Shown: one piece after another, positions 44,586 to 52,719 of the stretch
Layout: every line of letters starts with the position of its first letter
How positions within the stretch are numbered: position 1 is the stretch's first letter
NCBI RefSeq assembly: GCF_017876115.1
Contig: NZ_JAGINO010000031.1
Coordinates: forward strand, 1 to 64,000
Direction of reading: 5' to 3'
From: Azospirillum picis
Lineage (GTDB): Bacteria > Pseudomonadota > Alphaproteobacteria > Azospirillales > Azospirillaceae
DNA: 64,000 nucleotides
Made by a program: the position numbers and the translations under genes
Notes under the pieces: generated by a model
Databases searched by the model: none
The model's input: only the letters and a program-made list of their open reading frames with translations
What the model was told of the DNA's origin: nothing

Positions 44586-45052
44586 TGCTGTCCGGCACCA
44601 TCATCGGCATCGGCAACGACCTGATCGATATCCGCCGGGTCGAGAAGTCGCTCGAACGCTTCGGGCAACGCTTCATCGACCGCATCTTCACCGAGGTCGA
44701 GCAGGCCAAGTCGGAGCGCCGCGCCGCTTCCGCGGCGAAGAACAACGCCCGCGCCTCGACCTACGCCAAGCGTTTCGCCGCCAAGGAGGCCTGCTCCAAG
44801 GCGCTCGGCACCGGGTTCCGCGATGGCGTGTTCTGGCGCGACATGGGGGTGGTCAACCTGCCGTCCGGGCAGCCGACCATGCGGCTGACCGGCGGCGCGC
44901 TCGCCCGGCTGGAGCAGATCACGCCGCCGGGCATGCGCGCGCGCATCCATGTGACGCTGACCGACGAATACCCGATGGCGGAGGCGATCGTCATCATCAG
45001 CGCCGAACCGCTTCCCCCCACCGTGCCAACCGATACGGCGACCCCAGAATGA
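44582..45052 (+). CDS. acpS: Holo-[acyl-carrier-protein] synthase AcpS
   Basis: A 156-aa protein. The AcpS motifs are GIGNDLIDIRRVEKSLERFG (Mg-binding Asp) and KRFAAKEACSKALGTGF (second metal site). It transfers 4'-phosphopantetheine from CoA to apo-ACP, initiating fatty-acid synthesis. It is longer than the usual 120-130 aa because of an Ala/Lys-rich insertion (RRAASAAKNNARASTYAKR) and a C-terminal tail (PPTVPTDTATPE). Both ends overlap neighbours by ATGA, so translation with pdxJ and lepB is coupled. Confidence 0.95.
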   Translation: MMLSGTIIGIGNDLIDIRRVEKSLERFGQRFIDRIFTEVEQAKSERRAASAAKNNARASTYAKRFAAKEACSKALGTGFRDGVFWRDMGVVNLPSGQPTMRLTGGALARLEQITPPGMRARIHVTLTDEYPMAEAIVIISAEPLPPTVPTDTATPE

Positions 45053-45816
45053 CCTTTCACGACAAGACGGCATCCGACGCCAAGCCCAAGGAGTCCGGGT
45101 TCGCCGAGACCGTCAAGACGGTGATCTTCGCGGTGCTGATCGCCTTCGGCGTGCGCACCTTCGCGTTCGAGCCCTTCAACATCCCGTCCGGGTCGATGAT
45201 CCCGACGCTGCTGATCGGCGATTACCTGTTCGTGTCGAAATACAGCTACGGCTACAGCAAATACACCGTCGGCTTCGGCCTGCCGCTGTTCGAGGGCCGT
45301 ATCCTGGGCAAGATGCCGGAGCGCGGCGACGTCGCCGTGTTCAAGCTGCCGCGCGACAACAAGACCGACTACATCAAGCGGGTGATCGGGCTGCCGGGCG
45401 ACAGCATCCAGATGATCGGCGGCGTGCTGCACATCAACGGCCAGCCGGTCAAGCGCGACCGGATCGACGACTACGTCACCACGGATTCGCTGGGGCGCAC
45501 GGTCCGGACCGCGCAGTACATGGAAACCCTGCCCAACGGCCGCACCCACCGGATCATCGAGGAGTCCGACAACGGGCCGCTCGACAACACGCCGGTGTTC
45601 AAGGTTCCCGAGGGTCACCTGTTCATGATGGGCGACAACCGGGACAATTCTCTCGACAGCCGGGTGCCGTCGCAGGTCGGTTTCGTGCCGTTCGAGAATC
45701 TGGTCGGCCGTGCCGAGTTCCTGTTCTTCTCGCTCGACGAAGGCACGCGCTTCTACGAGGTCTGGCGCTGGCCGGTCGACCTGCGCTTCAGCCGCCTGTT
45801 CAACGGAGTCCGGTAA
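45049..45816 (+). CDS. lepB: Signal peptidase I LepB
   Basis: A 255-aa membrane protein from the ATG at 45049. One TM segment (KTVIFAVLIAFGVRTFAF) leads to the Ser nucleophile in NIPSGSMIPTL (Ser49) and the catalytic Lys in DYIKRVIGLPGD (Lys110). The box GDNRDNSLDSR is near the C terminus. It removes Sec and Tat signal peptides on the periplasmic side, for instance those of the exported proteins in this window. The start overlaps acpS by ATGA and rnc begins immediately after the TAA. Confidence 0.97.
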   Translation: MTFHDKTASDAKPKESGFAETVKTVIFAVLIAFGVRTFAFEPFNIPSGSMIPTLLIGDYLFVSKYSYGYSKYTVGFGLPLFEGRILGKMPERGDVAVFKLPRDNKTDYIKRVIGLPGDSIQMIGGVLHINGQPVKRDRIDDYVTTDSLGRTVRTAQYMETLPNGRTHRIIEESDNGPLDNTPVFKVPEGHLFMMGDNRDNSLDSRVPSQVGFVPFENLVGRAEFLFFSLDEGTRFYEVWRWPVDLRFSRLFNGVR

Positions 45817-46614
45817 GTGTCCAGTGTCACGAAGGCGTCCGCCGAAGCGGGCGCCGGGTCCGAAGCCGGAACCGAGGATGCCGCCGGGTCTGCCGCCGCG
45901 TCGGCAGACGTGGCGGAGCTGGCGCAGGCGCTCGGCCATCAGTTCGCGAACCTGTCGCTGCTGCGCGACGCCGTCACCCATCCGAGCCTGATGGGCCTGG
46001 AGCGTGCCGGGCGCAAGTCGCACAACGGGCCCGGCATCGCCTACGAACGGCTGGAGTTCCTCGGCGACCGCGTCGTCGGGCTGGTGGTCGCGCAGTGGCT
46101 GCTGGAGCGCTATCCGACCGAGCGCGAGGGTGCGCTGGCCAAGCGCCACGCTGCGCTGGTGCGCCGGGAGTCCCTCGGCCGCGTCGCCGACGCCATCGGG
46201 CTGGGCGCCTACCTGCGCCTGTCCCCGGCGGAGGCGCAAGGCGGTGGCCGGTCCAACCGCACCATCCTGGGCGATGCCTGCGAAGCGGTGCTGGGCGCCA
46301 TGTATCTCGACGGCGGGCTGGAGCCGGTGACGCGCTTCGTCCGCCAGGCCCTGGCCGGCGAGATCGACAAGGCGACCCCGCCGCCGCTCGACAGCAAGAC
46401 GACGTTGCAGGAATGGGCACAGGGCCGCGGCAAGCCGCTGCCCCAGTATGAATTGATCGAACGAAGCGGCCCGGCACACGAGCCGCAGTTCGTGGTGGCG
46501 GTCCACGTCGCCGGGATGGAGCCGGTCACCGGCACCGGCTCGTCGAAGCGGATCGCGGAAAAGAAGGCGGCCAGTGCGTTGCTGCGCCAGGTGGGAGTAC
46601 AGGTCGATGACTGA
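45817..46614 (+). CDS. rnc: Ribonuclease III
   Basis: A 265-aa protein with a GTG start directly after the lepB stop. The first 30 residues are Ala/Glu-rich and lack homology. The RNase III signature is YERLEFLGDRVVGLV (Asp84), the second acidic cluster is ILGDACEAVLGAMYLDGG, and the C-terminal double-stranded RNA-binding domain contains TLQEWAQGRGKPLPQYELIE and SKRIAEKKAASALL. It cleaves double-stranded RNA in rRNA processing and mRNA decay. The next gene, era, starts 8 bp before its stop. Confidence 0.96.
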   Translation: MSSVTKASAEAGAGSEAGTEDAAGSAAASADVAELAQALGHQFANLSLLRDAVTHPSLMGLERAGRKSHNGPGIAYERLEFLGDRVVGLVVAQWLLERYPTEREGALAKRHAALVRRESLGRVADAIGLGAYLRLSPAEAQGGGRSNRTILGDACEAVLGAMYLDGGLEPVTRFVRQALAGEIDKATPPPLDSKTTLQEWAQGRGKPLPQYELIERSGPAHEPQFVVAVHVAGMEPVTGTGSSKRIAEKKAASALLRQVGVQVDD

Positions 46615-47806
46615 CGGTCGCGACGACATCGACAAGACGAAGATCGAGACCCCGGTGCCGGTGGAGACTGCCGTGCCGCCGGAAGGAGCCGCCGGCGGCG
46701 AGGAGCATGACCTCGGCGCGGAGGGCACCGGAGAAGGCGCCGGAGAGGGCACCGACGGCGGCCAGCCCGAAGGCGGCGAGCTCGATGACGGCTTCGGGGA
46801 TGATGACTTCGAAGACGGCGAGTATGATGACGATGACGAGGACGAGGACGACGGCAGGCCGCGTGGATCGGTGATGCCGGTCCTGCCGCCGCTGCCGACC
46901 ATGCCGGAGAATCCGCGCTGCGGCTTCGTCGCGCTGGTCGGCGCGCCCAACGCCGGCAAGTCGACGCTGCTGAACGCGATGATCGGCAGCAAGGTGTCGA
47001 TCGTCAGCCCGAAGGTGCAGACCACCCGCACGCGGGTGCTGGGCATCACCATCCAGGGCGACAGCCAACTGATCTTCGTCGACACCCCCGGCATCTTCAA
47101 GCCCAAGCGCCGGCTCGACCGCGCGATGGTGGCGGCGGCCTGGCAGGGGGCGGAGGACGCCGACGTCATCGGCGTGCTCTACGACGTCTCGCGCCGGTCC
47201 ATCGACGAGGATACCCGCAGCATCGTCGCCCGCCTGAAGGAGCAGGGGCGGGAAGCGATCCTGATCCTCAACAAGATCGACTTGGTGAAGCGCGACGTCC
47301 TGCTGGGCATCGCCGACGCCTTCCGGCAGGAGGGGATCTTCACCGACATCTTCATGGTGTCGGCCTTCACCGCCGACGGCGTCGCCGACCTGAGGCAGTT
47401 CCTGGCCGACCGGCTCCCGGATGGCCCGTGGCATTTCCCCGAGGACCAGATCTCCGACATGCCGATGCGGTTGCTGGCGGCGGAGATCACCCGCGAGAAG
47501 CTGTTTCTCCAGCTTCACCAGGAGCTTCCCTATTCAGCCACGGTCGAGACCGAGGTGTGGGAGGAGTTCGAGGACGGGTCGGTCAAGATCTCCCAGGTCG
47601 TCTTCGTCCAGCGCGAGAGCCAGAAGGCAATCGTGCTGGGGCGCGGCGGCCAGCGCATCAAGGCGCTCGGCTCGGCCGCCCGGTCCGAACTGGAGGGCAT
47701 GCTGGAACGGCGCGTGCACCTGATCCTGTTCGTGAAGGTTCGCGAGGGATGGGTGGACGACCCCGAGCGCTATTCCGCCTGGGGGCTGGATTTCGGGGCG
47801 TCCTGA
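46607..47806 (+). CDS. era: GTPase Era with acidic N-terminal extension
   Basis: A 399-aa protein from the ATG at 46607. Residues 1-100 are not homologous to Era: Gly/Glu-rich, then an Asp/Glu run at about 60-82, then a Pro-rich link. The GTPase domain has VALVGAPNAGKST (G1, 112-120), FVDTPGIFKPKRRL (G3) and LNKIDLVK (G4). The C-terminal KH domain has ELPYSATVETEVWEEFEDGS and LGRGGQRIKALGSAARSELE. Era binds 16S rRNA's 3' end in 30S maturation. E. coli Era is 301 aa. The gene overlaps rnc by 8 bp. recO, usual after era, is absent here. Confidence 0.95.
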   Translation: MTDGRDDIDKTKIETPVPVETAVPPEGAAGGEEHDLGAEGTGEGAGEGTDGGQPEGGELDDGFGDDDFEDGEYDDDDEDEDDGRPRGSVMPVLPPLPTMPENPRCGFVALVGAPNAGKSTLLNAMIGSKVSIVSPKVQTTRTRVLGITIQGDSQLIFVDTPGIFKPKRRLDRAMVAAAWQGAEDADVIGVLYDVSRRSIDEDTRSIVARLKEQGREAILILNKIDLVKRDVLLGIADAFRQEGIFTDIFMVSAFTADGVADLRQFLADRLPDGPWHFPEDQISDMPMRLLAAEITREKLFLQLHQELPYSATVETEVWEEFEDGSVKISQVVFVQRESQKAIVLGRGGQRIKALGSAARSELEGMLERRVHLILFVKVREGWVDDPERYSAWGLDFGAS

Positions 47807-47816
47807 CGGCTTTGAG

Positions 47817-47851
47817 GCACACCGGCTCCACCCACGATGGCGCCGGTGTGC
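47817..47851 (+). terminator. Hairpin after era
   Basis: GCACACCGGC pairs with GCCGGTGTGC, a 10-bp perfect stem with a 15-nt loop, just 11 bp after the era stop. It likely ends the housekeeping operon; no T-run follows. Confidence 0.6.
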
Positions 47852-48006
47852 GGCGGGAGTCCAAAGGGGCGGCAAGTGGCCGCCCCCGGTGGAGTTTTGA
47901 AAACCGATTTGTTTCAAGCACGGTCCGGCGGTGCGGATTGGCCTGTGCCGGCCGGGCGGTGCTGCGAGGCGGCTCCTGGCAGGCCGCCGTTCTTGTGACG
48001 CTGCCG

Positions 48007-48312
48007 TCAGGCCGCCAGCCGGCGCAGGCGTCCGTCGAAATCGTCGAGGGCGCGCATCAGGTCCATCATCGCCTGCTCGGCCCGCGCACGGGCGAAGCGC
48101 CAGGCGTCGTCGTCGGCGATCCGGGCCGCCTCGATATGGGCGATCGCACGGTTGTTCAAGCCGCGGAGCTGGTCGAGCGTTCGCTCCCACGCCTCGCGTC
48201 CGGCGATGTCCGACCGTTCCACCAGGGACCGGAGTGTTTCCATCCGATCGGTGGCGCGCAGCACGAGGTCTCGGCTCAGCGTGTCGAAAGCCTGCCGGTT
48301 ACGGCCGCTCAT
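48007..48312 (-). CDS. Small helical hypothetical protein
   Basis: A 101-aa protein predicted to be all helix (FDTLSRDLVLRATDRMETLR, EAWERTLDQLRGLNNRAIAH, AEQAMMDLMRALDDFDGRL) with heptad-like spacing. AGGAG is about 8 nt before the ATG, so translation is credible. No export signal or family was recognised. It lies alone, convergent with era. Confidence 0.55.
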   Translation of the reverse strand: MSGRNRQAFDTLSRDLVLRATDRMETLRSLVERSDIAGREAWERTLDQLRGLNNRAIAHIEAARIADDDAWRFARARAEQAMMDLMRALDDFDGRLRRLAA

Positions 48313-48779
48313 GAATGATTCTCCTCTCTCTCAACCCTGTCAGACCTTACGGACGGCATTACGGTAATCCCGGGTCGGCACGGCGAAAACGCACCGGAAG
48401 CCCAGTTGGCACGTCCCCTATGGGAGATGGCCGCTATGCCGAAATGCGGGATTGCCGGACAGCGTTTCACCGTTCCGACAGCAAATCCCGCCGGGTTGGC
48501 CAGGTCCATAAAGGACAAGGCAAACCCGGTGGCCGAGGAAGTCTTCCTGGTTGAACGTGCGTTTCCTCCAGAGCCGGTTTCATCCGGCCCGTTGGCTTTT
48601 TATACGCCGCTATTTTTACGGCGCCTTTTTGATTTGGTGACGCTTTTGTGCCGGAACGGACCCGCCGGGTCAATCCGCCCAAAAATCATAGTCTGCGCGC
48701 ATTGTGTCGCAGCCCAAAGGTGAGGGTTTCGACACGTCATAGGGCAAAGCGCGGCGGCCGGGAAACGCGGTGCGCGGGA
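48313..48779. other. Non-coding stretch between helical protein and bfd-like gene
   Basis: About 470 bp without a credible gene. It contains a small stem CGCCG/CGGCG (48605-48609 and 48619-48623) followed by TTTTT, which could be a weak terminator on the plus strand, and GCCGG/CCGGC at 48573-48588. A perfect sigma-54 -24 half-site, TGGCACG near 48408, has no matching -12 element. No RNA gene was recognised, though a small RNA cannot be excluded. Confidence 0.4.
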
Positions 48780-49046
48780 TTATTCGGCGGCGACCGCGTA
48801 GACGGGCAGGGCGGCGGGAACGGCATCGGCATTCGCCGGCTCCGGCACCGGGGTAGGGTGGCAGGCGGCCTGCTGGGCCAGGACCGCCTGATGCTCCGCG
48901 GCCATGCTGCGCATCATCGGCACGCATTTGCCGCACTTGACCTGGCATTGATGATGGCGGAACACCGAGGCCGGGTTGGTTGCGCCCTTGTCAAGCGCGG
49001 CCTTGACCTTCTTGTCGTTCAACGCGTGGCAGATGCAGACGTACAT
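48780..49046 (-). CDS. bfd: Bacterioferritin-associated ferredoxin-like (2Fe-2S) protein
   Basis: An 88-aa protein from the ATG at 49046. The 2Fe-2S pattern is MYVCICHALNDKK, then QCQVKCGKC: Cys-x-Cys about 32 residues before Cys-x-x-Cys, as in Bfd. The C-terminal 35 residues (HPTPVPEPANADAVP) are Pro/Ala-rich and extra. Bfd reduces ferric iron in bacterioferritin for its release, and is normally induced under iron limitation. The upstream Fur-box-like site at 49115-49129 supports that. No bfr gene is adjacent. Confidence 0.88.
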   Translation of the reverse strand: MYVCICHALNDKKVKAALDKGATNPASVFRHHQCQVKCGKCVPMMRSMAAEHQAVLAQQAACHPTPVPEPANADAVPAALPVYAVAAE

Positions 49047-49114
49047 GAGCCCTCGGCGATTGAGGTGATCGGCGGCTGTGACCGGCGTGTTCCTGGTCCA
49101 GGAATAGCTGAGAC

Positions 49115-49129
49115 TGAGAATCGTTGTCA
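49115..49129. promoter_or_regulatory. Fur-box-like 7-1-7 dyad upstream of bfd
   Basis: TGAGAATCGTTGTCA matches the 7-1-7 Fur consensus TGATAATCATTATCA at 12 of 15 positions and lies 69 bp before the bfd ATG. It suits iron-dependent repression. The nearby plus-strand methylase gene starts 136 bp on the other side and could share it, but that is less likely. Confidence 0.55.
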
Positions 49130-49264
49130 ACGATCGGCTTGCGAATGGCTCTCATATTGGGGGGCCTGCAGCGTTTTGTCACATCGCCGTCGGAGCGCCC
49201 GCGAAAGGGGAGGAGCCGACGCTATCGCTTGCAATCCCGATCCGGGAGCGGTAGCCCGTGGGAC

Positions 49265-50251
49265 ATGGACGACACCCCTTCCCCCAACGCACCCGGCGCC
49301 CGTCACGACGGGGGCCGCACGGATCCGGCCGCCGGTGCCGTGGCTGCACCGCTTGGCCAGACGGTCTATCTTGCCGCCGACGGCTTCCTGGACGAACTGC
49401 TGGCCGAACTCGGGGAGGTCTCGTCCGTCGACGGCCGGCTGGTCTTCGTCGACGGCCCGGCACGTCCGGCAGCCTGGGCCCAGAACATCTGGTACGACCC
49501 GGTGCGGATCGAGTTCGCCTCGATCAAGGGCGGGGCCAAGGCCCTGCGCGGCATCCAGCGCAACTGGGCGCTGTGGTCGCAGCGGCATCACCGGCGGGCG
49601 GCGCTGATCCAGGAGAACCTGCCGCACGTCTCGGCCAAGCCGATCGTCTTCCCGTCGCCGTTGCCGACGGCGCCGCTCGGATCCTGGACGCTGCTCGACG
49701 AGTCCACGATCATCGCCGCGGCGCGCTGCTCCAGTCCCTTCCGCAACGGCGAGGCGGTCTTCGTCGAGAACCGCAGCGTCCCGCCGAACCGTGCCTACCT
49801 GAAGCTGTGGGAGGCACTGACGCTGTTCGGCGAGCAGCCGGGGCCGGGCGATCGCTGCCTCGACCTTGGCGCCTGCCCCGGCGGCTGGACCTGGGTCCTG
49901 CACGACCTGGGTGCGTCGGTGGTCAGCGTCGACAAGGCGCCGCTCGACCCGGCCATCGCGGCGCTGCCGCGGGTGGAGATCCGGCAGGAGAGCGCCTTCG
50001 GCCTGAAGCCGGCCGACATCGGCGCGGTCGACTGGCTGTGCTGCGACGTGATCTGCTATCCGACCCGCCTGTTGCGCCTGGTGCGGGAGTGGATGGACAG
50101 CGGCCTTGCCAAGCGGTTCATCTGCACGCTGAAGTTCCAGGCCGAAACCGACCATGAGACGGCACGCGCCTTCGCCGCCATTCCCGGCGGGCGCCTGCTC
50201 CACCTCCACCAGAACAAGCACGAGCTTACCTGGATGTGGCCGGCGGCCTGA
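49265..50251 (+). CDS. RlmM/FtsJ-like RNA 2'-O-methyltransferase
   Basis: A 328-aa protein from the ATG at 49265; the frame stays open to 49124. The N-terminal half is a THUMP-like region. The Rossmann methylase domain has CLDLGACPGGWTWVLHDLGA (motif I), VVSVDKAPL and VDWLCCDVICYPTRLLRLV, and ends with KRFICTLKFQAETDHE, matching FtsJ/RlmM enzymes whose catalytic Lys-Asp-Lys-Glu set includes this last Lys. E. coli RlmM methylates C2498 of 23S rRNA. The precise target here is inference. GGGAC precedes the start. Confidence 0.85.
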   Translation: MDDTPSPNAPGARHDGGRTDPAAGAVAAPLGQTVYLAADGFLDELLAELGEVSSVDGRLVFVDGPARPAAWAQNIWYDPVRIEFASIKGGAKALRGIQRNWALWSQRHHRRAALIQENLPHVSAKPIVFPSPLPTAPLGSWTLLDESTIIAAARCSSPFRNGEAVFVENRSVPPNRAYLKLWEALTLFGEQPGPGDRCLDLGACPGGWTWVLHDLGASVVSVDKAPLDPAIAALPRVEIRQESAFGLKPADIGAVDWLCCDVICYPTRLLRLVREWMDSGLAKRFICTLKFQAETDHETARAFAAIPGGRLLHLHQNKHELTWMWPAA

Positions 50252-50281
50252 CCGCCGTCGGGATATCCGGTGGGCGGGGGG

Positions 50282-51256
50282 CTACGCGCGGCGCAGGGCC
50301 AGTTCGATCGCCGGGCGGAGCATCGAGGCGGCGGCATGGCCGATCTCCACCGCTTCCGCCGCGCGGTCGAACTCCAGGATGCCGATGTGCGACAGGCGCG
50401 GGGCGATCAGCACGTCCGGCGGCTCGCCGGCGAGCCGGGATCGCGTGATGCGGTCCTGCATGATGTCGATGGAGCCCGCCATCACCTCCAGCGCGTTGGG
50501 CATCGGCTCGTGCGCGTGCTCGATCTGGTCGGCGAGGAAGCGGGTGCGCCGGGCCGGCTTGCGGCCGAGCCAGGTCGAGATCTGGCTGGTCAGGTGCGAC
50601 AGGGCGGGAGAGGTCGCGTCGCCGCCCGCCACGACCTCCTCGCGCCTCGCCGGCGCGCGCACCACCGCCTTGGCGCGCGGGCGGCTCAGCGGGGAAAGCT
50701 CGCTGTTCAGGTTCACCGCCACCACGACGTCGGCCCCCAGCGCGCGGCACAGCGAAACCGGAACCGGGTTGACCAGCGCGCCGTCGACCAGCAGGTGGTG
50801 GTCCCGGCGCACGGCCGGGAACAGGCCGGGCATCGCGGCCGAGGCCAGCACCGCGGACATCAGCGGGCCGTCGCGCAGCCACATCTCCCGCCCCGTCGAC
50901 AGGTCGGTGGCGACGGCGGCGAAGGGGCGGGGCAACTGCTCGATCATCACCTTGCTTCGCTCGTTGTCGAAGCGGCCGAACGCCTTCTCGGCGGCGACCA
51001 GGCCGCCGCGGCGGAAGGTCAGGTCGATGATGCCCAGCATGCCGAGCCACCCCATCTTCTGCGCCCACGCCTGCAACTCGTCGAGCTGGTCGGTGAGGTA
51101 GGCGGCGCCCACCGCGGCCCCGATGGAGGTGCCGCAGATGATGTCCGGTTCGACCCCGGCCTCCTCCAGCGCGCGCAGCACGCCGATGTGGGCCCAGCCG
51201 CGCGCGGCGCCGCTGCCCAGCGCCAGGCCGATCTTCAGGTCGGTTCCATTCTTCAT
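50282..51256 (-). CDS. Patatin-like phospholipase (RssA-like)
   Basis: A 324-aa protein from the ATG at 51256, with AGGGGG 5 nt upstream. The motifs are LALGSGAARGWAHIGVLRAL (oxyanion hole), ICGTSIGAAVGAAYLTD (nucleophile Ser in GTSIG) and LLVDGALVNPVPV (catalytic Asp). It hydrolyses lipid esters on the cytoplasmic side of the membrane; no signal peptide is present. It resembles E. coli RssA more than the patatin at 21915. Orientation converges with the RlmM-like gene, with 30 bp between stops. Confidence 0.92.
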   Translation of the reverse strand: MKNGTDLKIGLALGSGAARGWAHIGVLRALEEAGVEPDIICGTSIGAAVGAAYLTDQLDELQAWAQKMGWLGMLGIIDLTFRRGGLVAAEKAFGRFDNERSKVMIEQLPRPFAAVATDLSTGREMWLRDGPLMSAVLASAAMPGLFPAVRRDHHLLVDGALVNPVPVSLCRALGADVVVAVNLNSELSPLSRPRAKAVVRAPARREEVVAGGDATSPALSHLTSQISTWLGRKPARRTRFLADQIEHAHEPMPNALEVMAGSIDIMQDRITRSRLAGEPPDVLIAPRLSHIGILEFDRAAEAVEIGHAAASMLRPAIELALRRA

Positions 51257-51579
51257 CCGCACCCCCTGCTGCGGCAGCGGTCACGCCGGCTGTCCAGCGT
51301 GATCTGGAGCATATGATCTAGGCATCGCCGTTCGGATTCGGAAGCGGCCGGAAGTGGCAAGCCTCAGGGGTTGCGGGCGCCGCCCGTGCGGGAGGTGGGC
51401 GTCGCCGCCCATTTGACCAATCTTTGACACGGATCAGTGTTCGGCGATCATCGACTGTGGCATTTCTGTGTCGGTTTCTCGGGAATAACATGAAGGCCGT
51501 CGACGTTAACCATGTGTCAACTGGCCTTGCCGTAGTTTCGTTGCATCGCGGCATAGTTATCGGCACCGGAAGGTTTGTC
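51257..51579. other. Intergenic region before the small membrane protein
   Basis: About 320 bp without a credible gene. It contains a TTGACA (51424-51429) whose spacing to a -10 is unconvincing (ATCATC), so a promoter for the small gene or for a longer transcript is only possible. No operator or repeat was seen. Confidence 0.4.
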
Positions 51580-51711
51580 ATGGCGGACCAACTGAAGAGT
51601 TTCAGGAAGGATTGGCAGCGCTGGTCGTCGACCGAGAAACTGGTGGCGGTCACCGTTATTCTGGCAATCGCCGCTCTTCTGGGCGCGCCCGCTGCCGCCA
51701 ACATGTTCTGA
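51580..51711 (+). CDS. Small single-TM membrane protein
   Basis: A 43-aa protein (MADQLKSFRKDWQRWSSTEK, then the TM segment LVAVTVILAIAALLGAPAAA) with GGAAGG a few bases upstream. A longer frame from 51424 lacks a ribosome-binding site. The N terminus is charged and cytoplasmic. No family was recognised; a role as a small accessory subunit in the neighbouring motility module is speculative. Confidence 0.5.
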   Translation: MADQLKSFRKDWQRWSSTEKLVAVTVILAIAALLGAPAAANMF

Positions 51712-52010
51712 GGCGCTCCGGGCGGCGTTTTGCGCGCCCCGACCGTGATGCAATTGCCACTCTGTTGCCGTGGCCACTTCGTCTTTACCGGGTCTTAACC
51801 CTCGCGAACTAGCCTGACCAGGCTCGGACATATCCTGGGACAGGTCGGGCGCCGATGGAGGGGCCTGGAGCTCCCGCCGACGGCACCGACGGGCGCCCGC
51901 AGGGTGCCGGCCAGGGGAATCCGGGCGCTGCTGCGCCGTCCGGCCGGTCCACCCGGCAGCCGGAGGCCAGTCCGCCCCGCCGGCCCCGCTTCTCTCGCTG
52001 GACATGCCCG

Positions 52011-52715
52011 ATGACCTTTTCCGCCCAGACCGCCGTGACGGAACAAAAGCTCCTCAGACAGCGCCTCGACGCCGCCTTCGCCGAGGCCGCGCAGCCGCTG
52101 TCGCGGGAGGAGGTGACGGAGATCGTCCGCACCATCCTGTCCAGCATGGACGGCGACATTTCCGCCACCGACCTTCGCCTCTACAAGGAGGTGGTGGATC
52201 TGGCCAAGTTCATCGAGACGGCCAAGCAGGAGATCGCGGCCCTCCAGCCCGCCGACATCCGCGACGAGCATATCCGCAGCGCGACCGATGAACTGGACGC
52301 GGTGGTCGGTGCCACCGAGAAGGCGACTTTCGCCATCTTCGACGCCTGTGACGCCATTTCCGCCGTCGCGGGGCAGACCGAAGCCGCCACCTCCGCGACG
52401 CTGAACGACCAGGTCACCAAGATCTACGAGGCGTGCAACTTCCAGGACATCACCGGCCAGCGCATCGGCAAGGTGGTGCGAACCCTCAAGCACATCGAGG
52501 CGAAGGTCGACATGATCGTCGCCGCCTTCGGCAGCGAGGTGCGCCAGAACCACGCCCCGCGGCTGGCCAAGCTGGCGGCGGAGGAGGCCGAGGCGGCCCA
52601 TTACGAGCCGATGAGCGAGGAGGAGGCCGACAAGCAGCTCCTGCACGGGCCGCAGATGCCGGGTGCCGCCATGGACCAGGATGAGATCGACCGCCTGCTC
52701 GCCAGCTTCGACTGA
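52011..52715 (+). CDS. cheZ: Chemotaxis phosphatase CheZ
   Basis: A 234-aa protein from the ATG at 52011. The N-terminal half is helical hairpin (EEVTEIVRTILSSMDGD). The catalytic region is ACNFQDITGQRIGKVVRTLK, with Asp146 and Gln150 matching E. coli CheZ Asp143 and Gln147 that assist CheY-P hydrolysis. The C-terminal QDEIDRLLASFD is the CheY-binding peptide. It speeds CheY dephosphorylation, shortening tumble signals. The frame stays open upstream to 51855 but lacks a start with SD. The next gene starts 5 bp after the stop. Confidence 0.93.
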   Translation: MTFSAQTAVTEQKLLRQRLDAAFAEAAQPLSREEVTEIVRTILSSMDGDISATDLRLYKEVVDLAKFIETAKQEIAALQPADIRDEHIRSATDELDAVVGATEKATFAIFDACDAISAVAGQTEAATSATLNDQVTKIYEACNFQDITGQRIGKVVRTLKHIEAKVDMIVAAFGSEVRQNHAPRLAKLAAEEAEAAHYEPMSEEEADKQLLHGPQMPGAAMDQDEIDRLLASFD

Positions 52716-52719
52716 CGCC

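Noticed and set aside
48405..48430. Perfect sigma-54 -24 half-site TGGCACG
   Set aside because: No TTGC-type -12 element follows at the required spacing, and no suitable gene starts downstream on the plus strand.
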